DNA from: Cristatella mucedo
Lineage: Eukaryota; Bryozoa; Phylactolaemata; Cristatellidae
DNA length: 64,000 nucleotides
NCBI GenBank assembly: GCA_009760855.2
Contig: WPIO01000002.1
Span: 2,269,001-2,333,000, forward strand
Direction of reading: 5' to 3'
The number at the start of each line of letters is the position of its first letter. The first letter of the stretch is position 1. A program made the translations under genes and the position numbers. Below the pieces are notes generated by a model. The model was not told the DNA's origin, made no database searches, and was given only the letters and a program-made list of their open reading frames with translations. Positions 22,063 through 34,159 of the stretch are shown here, in pieces.

Positions 22063-22888
22063 GCCAAAGGGCGGCTCGAGCCGATCGCTCGGCTGCTCGT
22101 TCCCTAATGCGCTCGCTCGGCCCCTCGTCGAGCGCGGAGAGCGACGCGACCGCCACGCGCTCGGCAGCGCTCGCCTTCAGCTCGCACTTTCTGCCTGCGC
22201 TGCCAGAGCCGCCGCCTGCAGAGGCGCCGCTCAGCGCGGCCGAACATTGACGCGTGCCGGTGTGACGGGACGCGCGGTTCGACGGGCCGCCGCCCACCGG
22301 TGCGGTTCGCGAAACTCGCCAAGGGCGGATAGCTCGGGTCCACACGCGCAGCGACAGACTCGCGACGCTGTGCGCGCCGCGGCCGTCGGCAAGCAACTCG
22401 GCGTCGCTCGACGTCAACGGGGATGCGGGAAAGGTGAGCGAGGCGGCGCTCGAGCGAGCTCAAACGCCGCTGAAGTACGAGCCGAAATGCGCAGTCCGCA
22501 GACAAGTCCGTGGCTCGCCCTGTCTGCGGACGTTTCGCTCGTGATTGGGCTCGCGACAAGGCCAATCAAACAAGCAAGTCTGCTCTAATCTAGTGTGGCG
22601 ATAGCAACTTCATTTGACCAATGATGCGTTCGCTTGAGATCAGCGATAGAACGCTTTAGAACAGCTTGGCCAGTGTTAGTTGAGGTTCGTCATCTCGTCT
22701 ACTCGGCGACGTATGGTCGTGAAAATTACTTGCATACGCTCAATGAGCAGAGTCTTTTTAAATTTGAAACGATTGCTTTGGCTTAGCTGGACGACGCTGC
22801 CCGGTGCTGATGGCTTTGGAGATGCTGTTTAGCTAGAATTCGAAGCTCCTCAAAATTCCTCGCTGTAATTTGTCGCTGCCATCCAGCT
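22063..22888. other. GC-rich then mixed stretch, no recognised gene
   Basis: Overlapping 150-200-codon frames on both strands to 22590 reflect base composition. No motif supports any of them. Confidence 0.35.
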
Positions 22889-23170
22889 CTACCGATACGC
22901 TGTCAGGAGGTTGATCGCCGCAGACGAGTGGCCTGCACTGTAGTTCACGCTTGCGAGCGTCTCGAAAATGTCAAGAATATCGTACAGTATCAGGCTGTCG
23001 ACAACTAGCGGCTTATTGCACAAAGAGCTGTTATTCCAGAGGCACAAGTTAAAAGCGGTCGCCGATGTTAGCGTTGGTTTCATTAATAATAGGTTAGAGA
23101 AATTAGCAGCGGTTCCCAATGGTAGAAAGTGGGTATGGGCGAATAGGTACAAATAGCAATCGCCTAACGG
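22889..23170 (-). mobile_element. Decayed L2 LINE, endonuclease N-terminal segment
   Basis: The minus strand stays open for 101 codons. It includes NLCLWNNSSLCNKPLVVDSL and YDILDIFETL, recognisable as the LNARSLCNK...DILAITETWL start of the apurinic endonuclease domain of L2/CR1 LINEs, with several substitutions. Confidence 0.6.
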
Positions 23171-23194
23171 GTGAATGCGTGCTGCGGTTGGCAA

Positions 23195-24430
23195 AACCTG
23201 TGCTGACGTTAGTTTGGCGCCGGCAGCCCGCCTCGGGTGCCGAGGGGTGTCCTACGGGGCGATACCCAATTCGCGAAGCCGGGTAGAAGCATGCGCGGAG
23301 ACATGCAGTAGCACTAAATAAACGAGTCGAAACGACAGCAAGCCTGCAATGTCACGCTAGATTGGGAAACCGCGGCCGGATTAATGTGCATCGATAGGGG
23401 CCGCGTAAGATATTACATCGCCTACGGTGGTAGCTTAGGCGCCATAGCGGAAGTGGAAGATCGATTAGATGGAAGATCGATTCGATGAACTCACCACGAG
23501 GGCGAGCTCGTGGAAATTGAAGTGACTTTAGGCTTGCAGATAACTATTAAGTTGGTCTTATTGTCATTAAACTCCAGAAAGTTAGTGACCATCCTAGAAA
23601 AACAGCAGGCTAAACGGATCTGCTCGCTGTATCTGCCAAGCAGTTTTGACACAGAAAAAGATTAGGCGATCGCCGTCTCTCGAGGAAGAGATTGATATCG
23701 ATATTAAAGACTGCGCTGATACTCCTAAGATGCTAAGATTCTAAGATGCTAATATGCTCCTTTTTTTCTCACACGAGAGTCTAGCCCACAGCGTTGCGTA
23801 GGAAAGACAAAGCCGGACATGCCGCGCGCGTTCGCAATATGGCCTCCCGGGCTACCACGTGACGTCCGCAAACTCCGGCCCGACCCGCTTGGAGGACTGG
23901 CCGATAATTTGGCGGCTGGCATTGAAGCGAAGGTCGAAGCAGCGCCGCGCCGCTATCGTCAGTCGGACGCGGCTTTTCCACTTATTGCAGCAAGCATCCT
24001 CGGCGGGGAAACGTCTCGTGCTGGCTACGCATCACGCGCTCCGACGGTTCAGCAGTCACCTGGTAGGCAGCGCAGTAGAGCAGGTAGAGTAGATGGAGCT
24101 GGCAGGTATAGCGCGCGCGCGTGCGGGAGCTCGTCGCAGCGCAACGTCGTGGCGCCGCCGCGTCGTCCGAGGCCGGTATCGAGTCAGCTGGAGCTTTGCC
24201 CTCCACGCCTCGCCTTCAAGGTGATCGAGCTTCTCGGAGGAGCAGAGACCGTCTTCAATGAGACAGGCTCGTAAAAAGAGCCGGAAGAGACGAGGACGAT
24301 GCGGAGCGAGACGCGAGCGACGAGCCTCGGCGATAGGCGGTAGGCGATAGGATTCCGCATCCGCCGAGCCTGCCGCTCTCTCGCCATCGAAGGCTGCTCG
24401 CGAAGTGCCGTTCAAAAAATACTAGCTTCT
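23195..24430. other. Mostly unassigned, with one LINE scrap
   Basis: A reverse-strand L2 RT scrap lies at about 23530-23620 (TTAAGTTGGTCTTATTGTCA in the LNDDKTNL region). The GC-rich 23800-24430 part has no recognised gene. Confidence 0.4.
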
Positions 24431-24585
24431 TTAGCCGCCTCTTTTGTATAGCGATAGAAGCGCCTTTGCGGCTATCGCCATCGCTTGCAGCGGCGATACA
24501 CGATCGCCCACCACTGGATTCGAACCCGCGACGTCGGGACCGAGGTCGTGAAAAGCAGCAGCCATACCTAGTGAGCAATCACGGT
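24431..24585 (-). mobile_element. SINE-B copy
   Basis: On the plus strand: GTATAGCGATAGAAGCGCC, CGCTTGCAGCGGCGATA, CGATCGCCCACCACTGG and the box-B complement GGATTCGAACCCGCGAC. Head and body are both present, with moderate divergence. Confidence 0.75.
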
Positions 24586-25415
24586 TCAGCGCCGCCGCTC
24601 GAGCTCGTTACGCAGGCCCTGGCGGGCGGGGAGGATTGGGGGTCACGGGTCACCTCGCTCGCGGCTCGTGTCTCTCGCTCGAGGGCCGTGCGCTTGCTGG
24701 GCTGGACGCTATGCGCTGGGAGCTTAGTAAACTTTTATTCGAGTCAAGGCTGATTTAATGGTTTTGAGGGACAACCTGCTCTCATAATATGGCCCAGCGG
24801 TTGCTTTTTGCGGAGCTCGCAGGAGAAACATAGCAACGCAGATCTTACATTCAACCAATCTCATGTGGTCTGGTCGACCGTACCGACCTCTGCGCCAACC
24901 GGCCTGCCCAAGAACGCAAATCGGCGATCGCGGTCGCAGTCGCCTCAATTTGCCTCGCGTCCTCATCTCCCGCTGCGCTGACGCCACCCCGAGCAGCATT
25001 GACGCGCCGCCGCATAGTTTGAGTGCACCCATCGCACGTAAAGCGTTCTTGGAATGCGCCACATTCGTGAAACACTTGCTGGGTGCCCTTGTTATATTTA
25101 TAGTACCACTACGATGGCAAAGCTATGAGTGTCTTTTCAAAAATATTATGGGAGATCATGTACTAATTCGTTAATGTTGTTATAGCATGCACTCATAGTT
25201 GAAATTAAACATCGGATTGTGTATTTAACTATGAAATAGCGAAGGGCAAACTTTCGATCAGCGTAAAATATAATCAAGTATGCTAAGTATATTTGCAGTT
25301 TCGCAGAGCCATGCTCAGCGATACATTCGCCGCTCGCTGGCGCCGATCTGATTGGCTGACTCGGCTCCGACACGCGTAGGGTGCTCGCCGACAGAGGAGG
25401 CGTGCGCCGGTGCAG
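24586..25415. other. No recognised gene
   Basis: Mixed composition. A minus-strand ATG frame (25075-24851) reads MFHECGAFQERFTCDGC but has no splice or domain support. Confidence 0.3.
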
Positions 25416-25482
25416 GGAAGCCATTCCGCAGATCTTCAGCTCGCGGATCGACTCGGAGAAGGCCGAGCAGATTCTCATGCGA
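25416..25482 (+). CDS. Candidate internal exon, unknown protein
   Basis: An AG acceptor (CGCCGGTGCAG) and a GTACGC donor bound one base plus 22 codons, EAIPQIFSSRIDSEKAEQIL plus two residues. The strong G/C third-position use (ATC TTC AGC TCG, GAG AAG GCC GAG CAG) resembles the well-supported exons of this window. No neighbouring exon was found to match its phases (2 in, 0 out). The acceptor has a weak pyrimidine tract, so this is only a candidate. Confidence 0.25.
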
Positions 25483-25642
25483 GTACGCACCAGTAGCGGC
25501 AGAGCTGCAGCTCGCAGCACCACCGCCCCGAGTCAAGCAGCGGCGGCTCCGGCAGCATTTGCACTAGCTCGAAAACGGCAGTTAGCTACTCCACCTCACC
25601 GACTCTCCCGAATCTCTCCTCTCTCTCTGAGTCTCTCTCTCG

Positions 25643-25668
25643 ATATATATATATATATATATATATAT
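25643..25668. repeat. (AT)n microsatellite
   Basis: Thirteen AT units directly downstream of CT-rich sequence. Confidence 0.95.
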
Positions 25669-25912
25669 CCGCACCGAAATCCCCACTTAAACGCACGCCA
25701 AGCTATTAATCAGCCATCGAGTAAAAAGAGAAAAAGACACACTCTCGCGCATCCGCGTGCGCACACAGAGCTCGAACGCAGACGAGCACGCCCCGCACGC
25801 GCACCAAGACATACTTCGCACACGGGGCGGCCGCGCGAGGTTCGCCCGCGGTTGCCGACGCGAAGCCTTGGCCATCCGCACGTCGACGGTCTCTCTTGGA
25901 GTCGAGTCTATC

Positions 25913-25935
25913 CATCTCTCTCTCTCTCTCACACA

Positions 25936-26026
<91 letters not shown>

Positions 26027-26038
26027 TCTCTCTCTCTA

Positions 26039-26090
<52 letters not shown>

Positions 26091-26121
26091 ACACTCTCTC
26101 TCCCTCTCTCTATCTCTCTCA
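25913..26121. repeat. (CT)n microsatellite, about 210 bp
   Basis: Long CT array with CACAC interruptions at 25930-25938, 26020-26026 and 26090-26094. It is the longest microsatellite of the window. Confidence 0.95.
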
Positions 26122-27669
26122 ATATCATTGCGGCGCATGGCGTTCTTTAGCTAGCAAATTGGCTAGCAGCTCAGCTATCAACTCCATTCAGGAACTCCTG
26201 CTCGCAGGCAAGCGACAGGCGACAGTGGCGCGTTTGCCTTTGAGATGCTCGAGAACGCACTTCCTGCGGCGGTTGCGTCCGCGAGTTTCCTCTCGACGAC
26301 ATTCTATTCAGACCGCCACGCCACGCTACGCCATGCTACGCCACTCTGCGCCGCCGCTCTGCGGAGCACGGTTTCATCGCTGGTGTGTCGCCGCTTAACA
26401 ACCGATGATGCGAGCAACGCCGGGGTCAGGGGTCGAGATACCAAAGTCGGATTCGGATTCACTTTGCAAGCTGCACTTTGCTCACCGAAGCACTGTAGTA
26501 CTGTACTTTGTTTCTGAAAGCGTCGGAGAACGGACAAGAAATCGTTGGAATCGTTGCATCGCCGGCTGCAGGCAGCGTCGCACGCTCGCAGCCGGCTAGC
26601 GATTAAGCACTTACCGTCGACTCTTGCTTTCTCTAGCACTGTACTAATCGCCGGCTCTGTTCTGAAAGTGACCACATTTTTCGTGGCCCGAGACGACTTG
26701 CATACGGGGTCTTACGTGCAAGGGTGTTGCCCAGATTTTGGCGTGAGGGTCGAGCCTCAACCACGTGGAGTCCATCGCTCAGCAATTTCTCTAGCTATTG
26801 CCAGTTTAAAGTTAAACCTTGTTTCCCCGTCTCCTTACACGAGGATCCCGTTCAATTAACTTAAAGTTGAGCGAATGCGAGATTCCTGGGCAGCTGCATC
26901 ACTCATGATTACACTGAACAGTCTATCTGCATACACACTTATGTATAATCGCACGATGCAAACTCGAGTGACACTGGCTGCACATGACGCGAATTTCCTT
27001 TCATCTAGTTTAAATAGCTAGGACGATTCAGCTTCCGCATTCAGTCCCGCGTCGTACTCGTGGGTACACAAAAGTAGCAGCTTGACAAGTTTGTCACAAA
27101 CCCGTGATAGTGATTTGGAATTATAATTTCCACAAAATTAAGTCAAACCGATCGGCCGTGTAAGTAAGTAATCTATACGTTCGCTAGTGTAGTAGGCCTG
27201 TAAGCCTTTCCTTGGCCATTGTACAGCTCAATTAGTCGTTCAGTCATAGAAACAGAGTAAGGAAGAGTTTTTCTGCTACCTTAGATTTGCTAATGTAATT
27301 GATTACATCAAGCAGCTTGCGAACTTTTTCCTTTACGGTACCCAAGAGCAGTCCCCTCCAATAATGCTTTTACAAAGGAGATATCTTCGACTACCAAGTA
27401 AATCCAAAGATTAGTTGTTGGTCGAAAGAATTACTTCTTGCGAAATTTTATTTTACGCTCTACCGTGGGCTGCTCTAAATCCTCTTCTATTAACTGAATG
27501 GAAAATTACGTCTTTTACGCGGATTTCAAGTTGATTGCTTTGCCAATTAGAATATACACTTCGTTTTCAACAGTAAGCTAGAAGCTTTATCTTTGCTGCT
27601 CTTTACCTCGTTTATAGCAGTTGGAACAATTAATCTAACGACTATTTGTCTTATGATTGATTGCCTGCG
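26122..27669. other. No recognised gene
   Basis: GC-rich to about 26600, then AT-rich with many stops. The short repeat CACGCYACGCCATGCTACGCC lies at about 26319-26345. Nothing else was recognised. Confidence 0.4.
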
Positions 27670-27755
27670 GGGCCTGAAGCTCCACAGTCTCTAGAAAGAC
27701 ATTTTAAGTTCTCTGCGGGCTCTATACGAATGCATTACTATTATCGCTACAATTC
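27670..27755 (+). mobile_element. L2/SINE-type 3' tail
   Basis: CTAGAAAGACATTTTAAGTT, CTCTGCGGGCTCTATACGAA and an ATT-type tail. Confidence 0.6.
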
Positions 27756-28189
27756 ACGTTGCCTACGATAGTTTTAGAAGCTTGAAGGTTTTGTCGCTGA
27801 TATAGGCAATGACTGGTGAGAAGTCACAGGAGTGCTTTGACCAGCCTCCGAGGAGGAAGTGTTCAGCATATTTAAATTACTGCGTAGTCCAAATTAATTC
27901 AAAGTAATCGACATAACAGCACAAGTCTCAGCTATTTATTAAAAATAACGCGCCAAAGCCAGCTCGGGAAGTTTGGGCACCCTACTCTCAGTGCTCGAAA
28001 CGCATTTTCTTGGATCGCAGCACACGTGCTGCCCAGAAAGCAGTCCGACCTACCACTGACAAGTCAAAGGAGAGGCTGAGGCAGTGAGTGGAGAGCATGA
28101 TGAAGAAGAGTTTCAAATAGGCAGGCGGCAGGAGCTAGACAAGTAAGGTGACGTAAAAGTGCATGAACGAAACTCGAGAACTAGATTAG
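27756..28189. other. No recognised gene
   Basis: AT-rich, stop-dense sequence between two LINE fragments. Confidence 0.4.
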
Positions 28190-29170
28190 TGGTGCCTCTA
28201 ACGGTCGATAGAAAGCTGGGTATGTGGCAGTTGCTACCTTCACGACAGACTAGGCTAGCTGTCTTCATACACAGGCGGGAAGACCTACAGGCGGTGAATT
28301 GCAGAGCGTCTCTGGGTATCTGGGCCAGGGAGCAAGTAATCGCTCTTCAAGACCTTCGTAGATTGCGCGGTCGGTCGGTCGGTCCGTCCTGCAGCAATTG
28401 CAAGGCAATTCTTTCATAAACACAAGCAAACGGGATGCTATCCACCTTAAGGCTACCTTCTACCGTTTTATAGATGGGGCTGTTGAATCAGCGAATGTTT
28501 GTTATTATTAAGTCCAGTCGGGATATCGCATTGGGATATGCATTTACCAATTTTTGTGGTACCATTGTTATCTAAATTGGTGCACTGTTACGTTGCTGAG
28601 AGTAGATCTAACTGTGGAGCACAAGCGGTCATCTAGATTAAGATCATTTTAGAAGAGATCCAAAGCTCAAGCCATGGCAACACGCGATATTCTGGCTGGG
28701 CCAAATTTTGATGGCTATGCGTTACATTTTCTGAGTGACTCTTAACTGGTCTATAAATATTGAAGTTTCTTTTAGTCGCCATTAAACTTGAGAAGGTTGG
28801 CTTCTATCAAAGTAAGAATGTCAGCAATACTTGCGGCAATACAAGAACATCAAATGAGTTTGGAAGTGCCGGAGGGCAGGAAAGGATCAATTCAAGGTAC
28901 ATCAGTGTGTCGTCTGCATAGAACCGAAAGCCTAAATTGTAGTTGGTCATATGCCCCGAATCTCCCAAACGAAATAAGGGCTAAAACATCGACGTGCAGT
29001 GCAAGTGATGCAAGGGCAAGATTGCAGGAGTTCAATTATGACCTGATGATCAATATTGTCAATAGCTGCAAAGAGATCCAGCAGAAGTAGAGGAGACTGA
29101 ACCAAAGGCAGCTTCCCTTTGAAGATCATTACATACACTCTCAGCTTCTGACGAAGAATCGATAGACTTG
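28190..29170 (-). mobile_element. Decayed L2 LINE, RT and C-terminal region
   Basis: In reverse, the order of segments is that of ORF2: the LFAAIDNIDHQVIIELLQ block (RT motif A region, near 29050), the region of the YADD motif near 28910, the LNDDK region near 28780, and the QLVQNSAARLV block near 28240-28320. Frameshifts and stops are frequent. Confidence 0.65.
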
Positions 29171-29596
29171 CTGCGGTTTGATGCGATTTGTGATTCTCGG
29201 GTACTGCTCGCACGGCGGAGGCGTGCTCGCCAGGCAGCGAGGGCGGCGGCGGCTGGGCCGGGATCCGATTGCTTAGGCGTCGGGATCTGCTCTTGAGTTC
29301 TACATGATGCAGAATTTTGCATGCAGAGGTATTCATCTTTTTTTCTGCTTCCTTAAGCTGCTTTCTCTAAAAGTATATCAGAAACCGCTTGCTGGGCTTG
29401 AGGTGGTAATCAAAGAAGAGTTTAACTGGTAGTCTGTCCCTATTCGCTTCGATGTTGTTGGCGAGATTGATAGTGTGGAGAATGAGTGAACTTCCTTAAT
29501 TTCTCCCAATCTAATGTCGACATCTCAATGAGGGGACTTACAGCAGCCTCACTGGAAGAAGTGGGATCAACACGTACATAGGGCAAGTACATATAC
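29171..29596. other. No recognised gene
   Basis: May be the decayed upstream continuation of the LINE; no motif was recognised. Confidence 0.3.
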
Positions 29597-29670
29597 ATAC
29601 ATATATATATATATATATTAAATATATATATATATATATATATATTAAAATATATTATTTATATTAAAGT
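29597..29670. repeat. (TA)n-rich repeat
   Basis: Two TA arrays separated by TTAAA, followed by A/T-only sequence. Confidence 0.9.
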
Positions 29671-29971
29671 ATTTATGCAAATCAGCAGAAAATCGAGCAT
29701 TGCAGAGGGATAGCACTCGGAAAGGGAGGGAAATAGTCGTCTTGCTCTGCGAGATGAACTTTGACCAGCGGTTCGGCGGAGCATGATCGAAGGCGGACAG
29801 AGGTAGAGCAAAGAGTCGAGGCTGAAGACTCCAACGGGCACGCTATGAGCAAGATCGACTCTCTGAGCTAGTCTATCTTTCTTAAATGAAGCTAGAAGCG
29901 CCATTTGCAAGTTTTCCTCAAGGATCGCAAAGTATTGCACCGAACAGGGAGTGGTCAAACACGTTGCCTAG

Positions 29972-30120
29972 CTGCTTTGGTCCAGCGGTCAAGATGTTCG
30001 CCCCGGGGACCAAGGTCTGGCTGAGTTCGCGGGCTTGAGCCCCGAGGCATATGCGTGAAGCGTCTGAATCGAGATTAAGTTTTCTTGGGGAGCTATATGA
30101 GCGAATTATATTTAATTATA
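29972..30120 (+). mobile_element. SINE-A copy, nearly complete
   Basis: Head TTTGGTCCAGCGGTCAAGAT, box B GCGGGCTTGAGCCCCGAGG, tail GCGTGAAGCGTCTGAATCGA followed by GATTAAGTTTTCTTGGGGAG and an A/T-rich end. Confidence 0.8.
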
Positions 30121-31035
30121 TTTGGTCAATCGCTTACATCAGCACGGTTTCATTGTGCATATTTAATTCAGTTATGTTCTTCAGATGGTAGACATGGTCC
30201 TTGTTAAAGTGGATTGGTGCGACTTACAATAGTGCACGCTTGTCTGTCGACGGTTAGTCAGCTTGATCTTTTGCAAGGTTTATAAAGCTTGCGCTGAGTT
30301 TTTCTACTAGCTTCCTACGATAAAGTACAGGGCGTCTTGGTGAGGTTGTACATTGCATGTAGTCACAGGAGAACACTCACACAGAACATCGGCAGCGTAG
30401 TGTCGTAGCATGGGTACTAGCGAGGGTTGGTCGGATGGAGGATTGATTGAGCAGAAGGAGCGAGGGAGGGAGAGCTCTCCCTGGCTCCGCTGCATCTGTG
30501 TCTTACAGTCTTACAGTTTTAACGATTTACCCGTGATTTTTGATGCCCAAGAGGAGACGCAAACTTTCAAATGAATGAGCTACACTTGTCAAAAAATGTG
30601 CAGAATGTTTGGTAATAATAGGAATTAACAGCATGCAATTGGGGGAACATATTTAATCGATAGTGGAACTTCTGCTGTCAGTTCAAACATGCACACGAGC
30701 CACGAAAGAAAGTGAGTGAGTCAATCCACCGACCTCAGCGCCTAGGGGTCAGTTTGATTATAAAAATGAACGTTAAGATCAACAACTTGTACCAGGAAGT
30801 GGCAATTAATCGAATGCAGGATCTGCTGCGTTGTGCTTGCGAGAGTGCTTGCTGAAAGGCTCGAAGCAACACACGAAATGAAAGAAAAAAGGGAGATTCG
30901 CGTTCCTTACACCGCGTCTCTTTCTTCGTCTGAGATTCCAGCTGGGGATGACAAACTCGAGGATCCTGGCAGAGCGGCATCCAGGGCTGAATTTGAGAAA
31001 AAATCCGAATTAGCAAAACTTTAATGCAGCAGAGT
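30121..31035. other. No recognised gene
   Basis: AT-rich and stop-dense. No transposon, RNA or exon signature was recognised. Confidence 0.4.
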
Positions 31036-31636
31036 TCAAAATGGCATGGTCACTCAAAGTTATTTTCAATTCCCAGCGGTTTGAGCACGTGTCTCCTTTG
31101 CTGAAAGAGCTAGGACGGTTGCCGGTTGAGCAAAGGATACAGAGCAAAGTTCTTACGCTGACCCACAAGGCCCGCCACGGCTTGGCTTCTTTGTACCTAG
31201 CTGAGCTGCTGCATCAGTTTCAGCCTGTTCGCGCCCTCAGGTCCTGTGTGGACAATAAATTAGCTGTCCCATTCCTCCGCTTAAAGACAGTTGGCGACAG
31301 AAGCTTTAGCTCTGCAAGTCCTAGACTGTGGAACTTGCTTCCACAATTCTTACGCAACGATAACAACTCTCCTACTGCCGACTATGGCACATCCTTTTCA
31401 GCGGTCCTGAACTGCTACTTCTATGCTACTCACTACCTCAACTGCTCTCGTGACTCTGCTATGCTTCCCACTTTCTCTTTGTTGTGTGAGACGACGTCTG
31501 TCGGCTACCGAATGCGTACCGAAAGCAGCTTAGGCTGTGAGTGCGCTATACAAAACTCTCCTGCGTAACACCCACATGGTCTTTATGAGTTTGTGGAGTT
31601 ACAGACGGAGATACATTACATTACATTACATAAAAG
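31036..31636 (+). mobile_element. L2-B LINE, 3' end with intact C-terminal frame
   Basis: An open frame of 175 codons codes PLLKELGRLPVEQRIQSKVL, LTHKARHGLASLYLAELLHQ, FQPVRALRSCVDNKLAVPFL and LWNLLPQFLRNDNNSPTADY, followed by the 3' tail and four ACATT-type units at 31613-31632. It is the best-preserved of the four L2-B ends in this window. Confidence 0.85.
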
Positions 31637-32200
31637 CAGGCAAAGCTATGGTGTCTGCCGACTTCGGCGTGAGAGCACAGGCCAACAGGCACGTGGGAGC
31701 ACAGGCCGGCAGGATGACGGGTACGTGCGGCGAGAATTTGCTCTTCCATGGTCGCATACTTTCAAGGACGCCAGTGAAAGAACAAACGGATAGGTTTCAA
31801 GACGACAGCTTCTAGCTGCACCAGCTTCCGCTTTCGACGCCCATGCGAACGCTGAATTTCGGAAAAGTGCTGCTAGAGTCAGAGAACGCGAGCCGCGCTT
31901 GGTGATACGGAGGCGGAATAAACCGGCCACCGTTCTGAAGTGAGTTTAGTTTAGTGCGATTGATTCACGAATGAATATCCTCCCTTAAAATTCTTAAGTG
32001 GAAGCTGCCGCTTGCGCACCCAAGGCGTCGCACGAAGTCTGGAGTCTTTGCCACAGCAAAGCCTGACTGATTGTAACCATTTAGGATTGCGAGAAATTCG
32101 GTCATGCATTCGCCAGGGTGCTGCAGGCCCGTAAGCTCATGCAATTATGACATCCATTCCGGACTAATGGAACTTGTCGCTTGCAGGTCTTGCCGGATTG
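31637..32200. other. No recognised gene
   Basis: Mixed sequence between an L2-B end and SINE-A; nothing recognisable. Confidence 0.4.
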
Positions 32201-32336
32201 CGTTTGGTCCAGCGGTTAAGGTGCTCGCCCCGACCGAGGTCTGGCTGAGGTAGTGGGCTCGAGCCCCGACGTATACGTGAAGCGCCTGGATAGAGATTAA
32301 GTTCTCTTTGGGCGCTATACAAATGAATTATGTTAT
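32201..32336 (+). mobile_element. SINE-A copy, best preserved
   Basis: Head GTTTGGTCCAGCGGTTAAGG (box A), GACCGAGGTCTGGCTGAG, box B GTGGGCTCGAGCCCCGA, body ACGTGAAGCGCCTGGATAGA, end GATTAAGTTCTCTTTGGGCG then CTATACAAATGAATTATG. Used here as the reference copy. Confidence 0.85.
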
Positions 32337-34043
32337 GTTTTTTTTTACACCGAGACGCTAGCAGGCATCGCAAAACTTTACAGCTAGGGTTGTTTGTCAC
32401 GAACGTCATTGCCACCAAGTTACGCTACTTGTCAACCGACATGCATTAGCTTCATTAGGAAACGTATCGACTTCAAAGTTCTGTTACTCAATTTAATGTT
32501 CCTTCTGCTACGAAGGCTGGAGCGGCTTCTAAACTAAAGACAAAGCGCAGCGCACTTGAAGGCGCTGTCCTTGCAGACGCGTAAGCGAAATTAGTACCTA
32601 TAAGTACAGAAAACGAGTCGTGAAGCTTACTCAATGCCGCAGATCGGGCAACGATAGCAAGCCCTTACATCGCTACAAAAAACGACAGTACCCTCAACAA
32701 CGAGCTCATTATCTAATACGTGGAGCGGTATATTCCGAAGCAATCACTAAAAAAACAAAAAAACGATAGCCCTCTTCTAGAAAGACACCTCAAAGCTGCG
32801 CCTCAGCAGCTCGCCGACCGACCAACTTCCGGAGCCCCTCCCCTTTCAAGTCTAGTAGAAGCCCTCAGTGGAAGCCTGGTATCCACACACGAGCGGCTAG
32901 CGGGCTTCCACGAGAACGGGACTAAAGCGCAGATGAGCTCTACAAATAGAGCCACTGCCGCTTCGCTGGGCCAGACCGCCTTTGGCTGCCTTCAGCCGGA
33001 AGCTCCTCTCGTTCCCAGATTCCAGCCTCACGCCGCCATTGGCCGCGCTGGACTGCAGGCGACCTCACGCCGGGCGGTGCGTCTATTTTGGGACATGCCG
33101 TCAGCTAGCTTAGCCCTGCGCTCAGAATGGTACAGTCCTCCCCGGCTAGTTGCCTACCTCCACCCGGCTTCCGGTGAGCGAGCCGGGAGAGCACGTCGTC
33201 ACTCTTTTCTTCGAACTCGTCCGAACGCGGTGGTTTTTGCAATGGTTACATGCGCGCTATAACGACGGCTGCACTAATGCTTTCATAGCTTAAAGCAGCC
33301 TATGCGACAGCTGTTGAGGGTTACAGATGTCCATCATAAGACGTGGCGTGGAAAATCTCGCACGGAGCCAGGGCGCCACTGAACTGCCGACCGGCGCAAA
33401 GCGTCCTGCGGGAGGCAACTCCCGCCTGCTGCGAATGCTAGTGCACAACTCACTGCATGACTTCGGCTTTTACCCTAACTAACCGCAGATTATGATGCAA
33501 TCGTGTCCAAGCCATTGCAATTCACGAACCGTGAATAGTATCTCGGCAGCCATAACCCGGCTGAGGTAGAGTGCGAATACCATCAAGCGAGCTCCATCGA
33601 TCCGGGCTTGGGCGTTGGAGCGTGCTCGTGACTCTTTATGCCCCGCGTGTCCCGATCAAAAGAACCTATCCAATCAATGCATTATAATTACACAAGAGAA
33701 GCTCGTTTACAGCAACACTATCGGGCCAGACCGAACAGGAGGGAGGATCGGCTACAATCTTCTCGGCCGAACGCCTTTAGACTTGTCGTGAACCGAGCTT
33801 GCACGGGATCGCGGCATGTATCTTTCTTTGAGAATGCGACGTCCATGCGTATAAAATTCTCAGTGGGTCACCTGCTAGCACTCTTACAACGGCCGACTCG
33901 CTGCGCTTGTACGGGCTGAGCTACTGCAGTAGACAGGAATTTCGACGCAGCTCGCTGCAACCGGTTGTTCCTGTTCCGGTGGCACGGGACCACCTGCCAG
34001 TCCCGCCCCGTCTCACGAGCTCCGCAAGGTCGTTGCTAGTGTC
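32337..34043. other. Unassigned; contains a 180-codon open frame
   Basis: A plus-strand frame is open from 32720 to 33262 but starts at GTG. It has mixed composition and no recognisable domain. The rest is unremarkable upstream DNA of the His-rich gene. Confidence 0.3.
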
Positions 34044-34096
34044 GTCACGTGACAAGCTCCTCTCTGTGGATTTATTCTCGCGTCATCGCATTATAT
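34044..34096 (+). promoter_or_regulatory. Candidate promoter of the first His-rich gene: E-box and TATA-like site
   Basis: The 10-bp palindrome GTCACGTGAC (34044-34053, containing a CACGTG E-box) is followed about 40 bp later by TTATAT (34091-34096), 64 bp before the ATG at 34160. The paralog's promoter has the same order of elements. Confidence 0.4.
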
Positions 34097-34159
34097 CCGG
34101 GTGACTGTACTCGAACAGTCCGTATCCTGTTTCGCGCCTCTTCAGCTGTTAGCCTTAAG

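Noticed and set aside
23210-23330. Possible LTR primer-binding site TGGCGCCGGCAGC
   Set aside because: No paired long terminal repeats, gag or pol frames nearby.
25687-26398. Ser/Leu and Arg/Glu repeat proteins across CT arrays
   Set aside because: Pure microsatellite translation; also at 5347-5945, 9066-9645 and 12591-13102.
32720-33262. 180-codon plus-strand open frame upstream of the first His-rich gene
   Set aside because: GTG start, no domain, and no splice or promoter support; kept only as a note.
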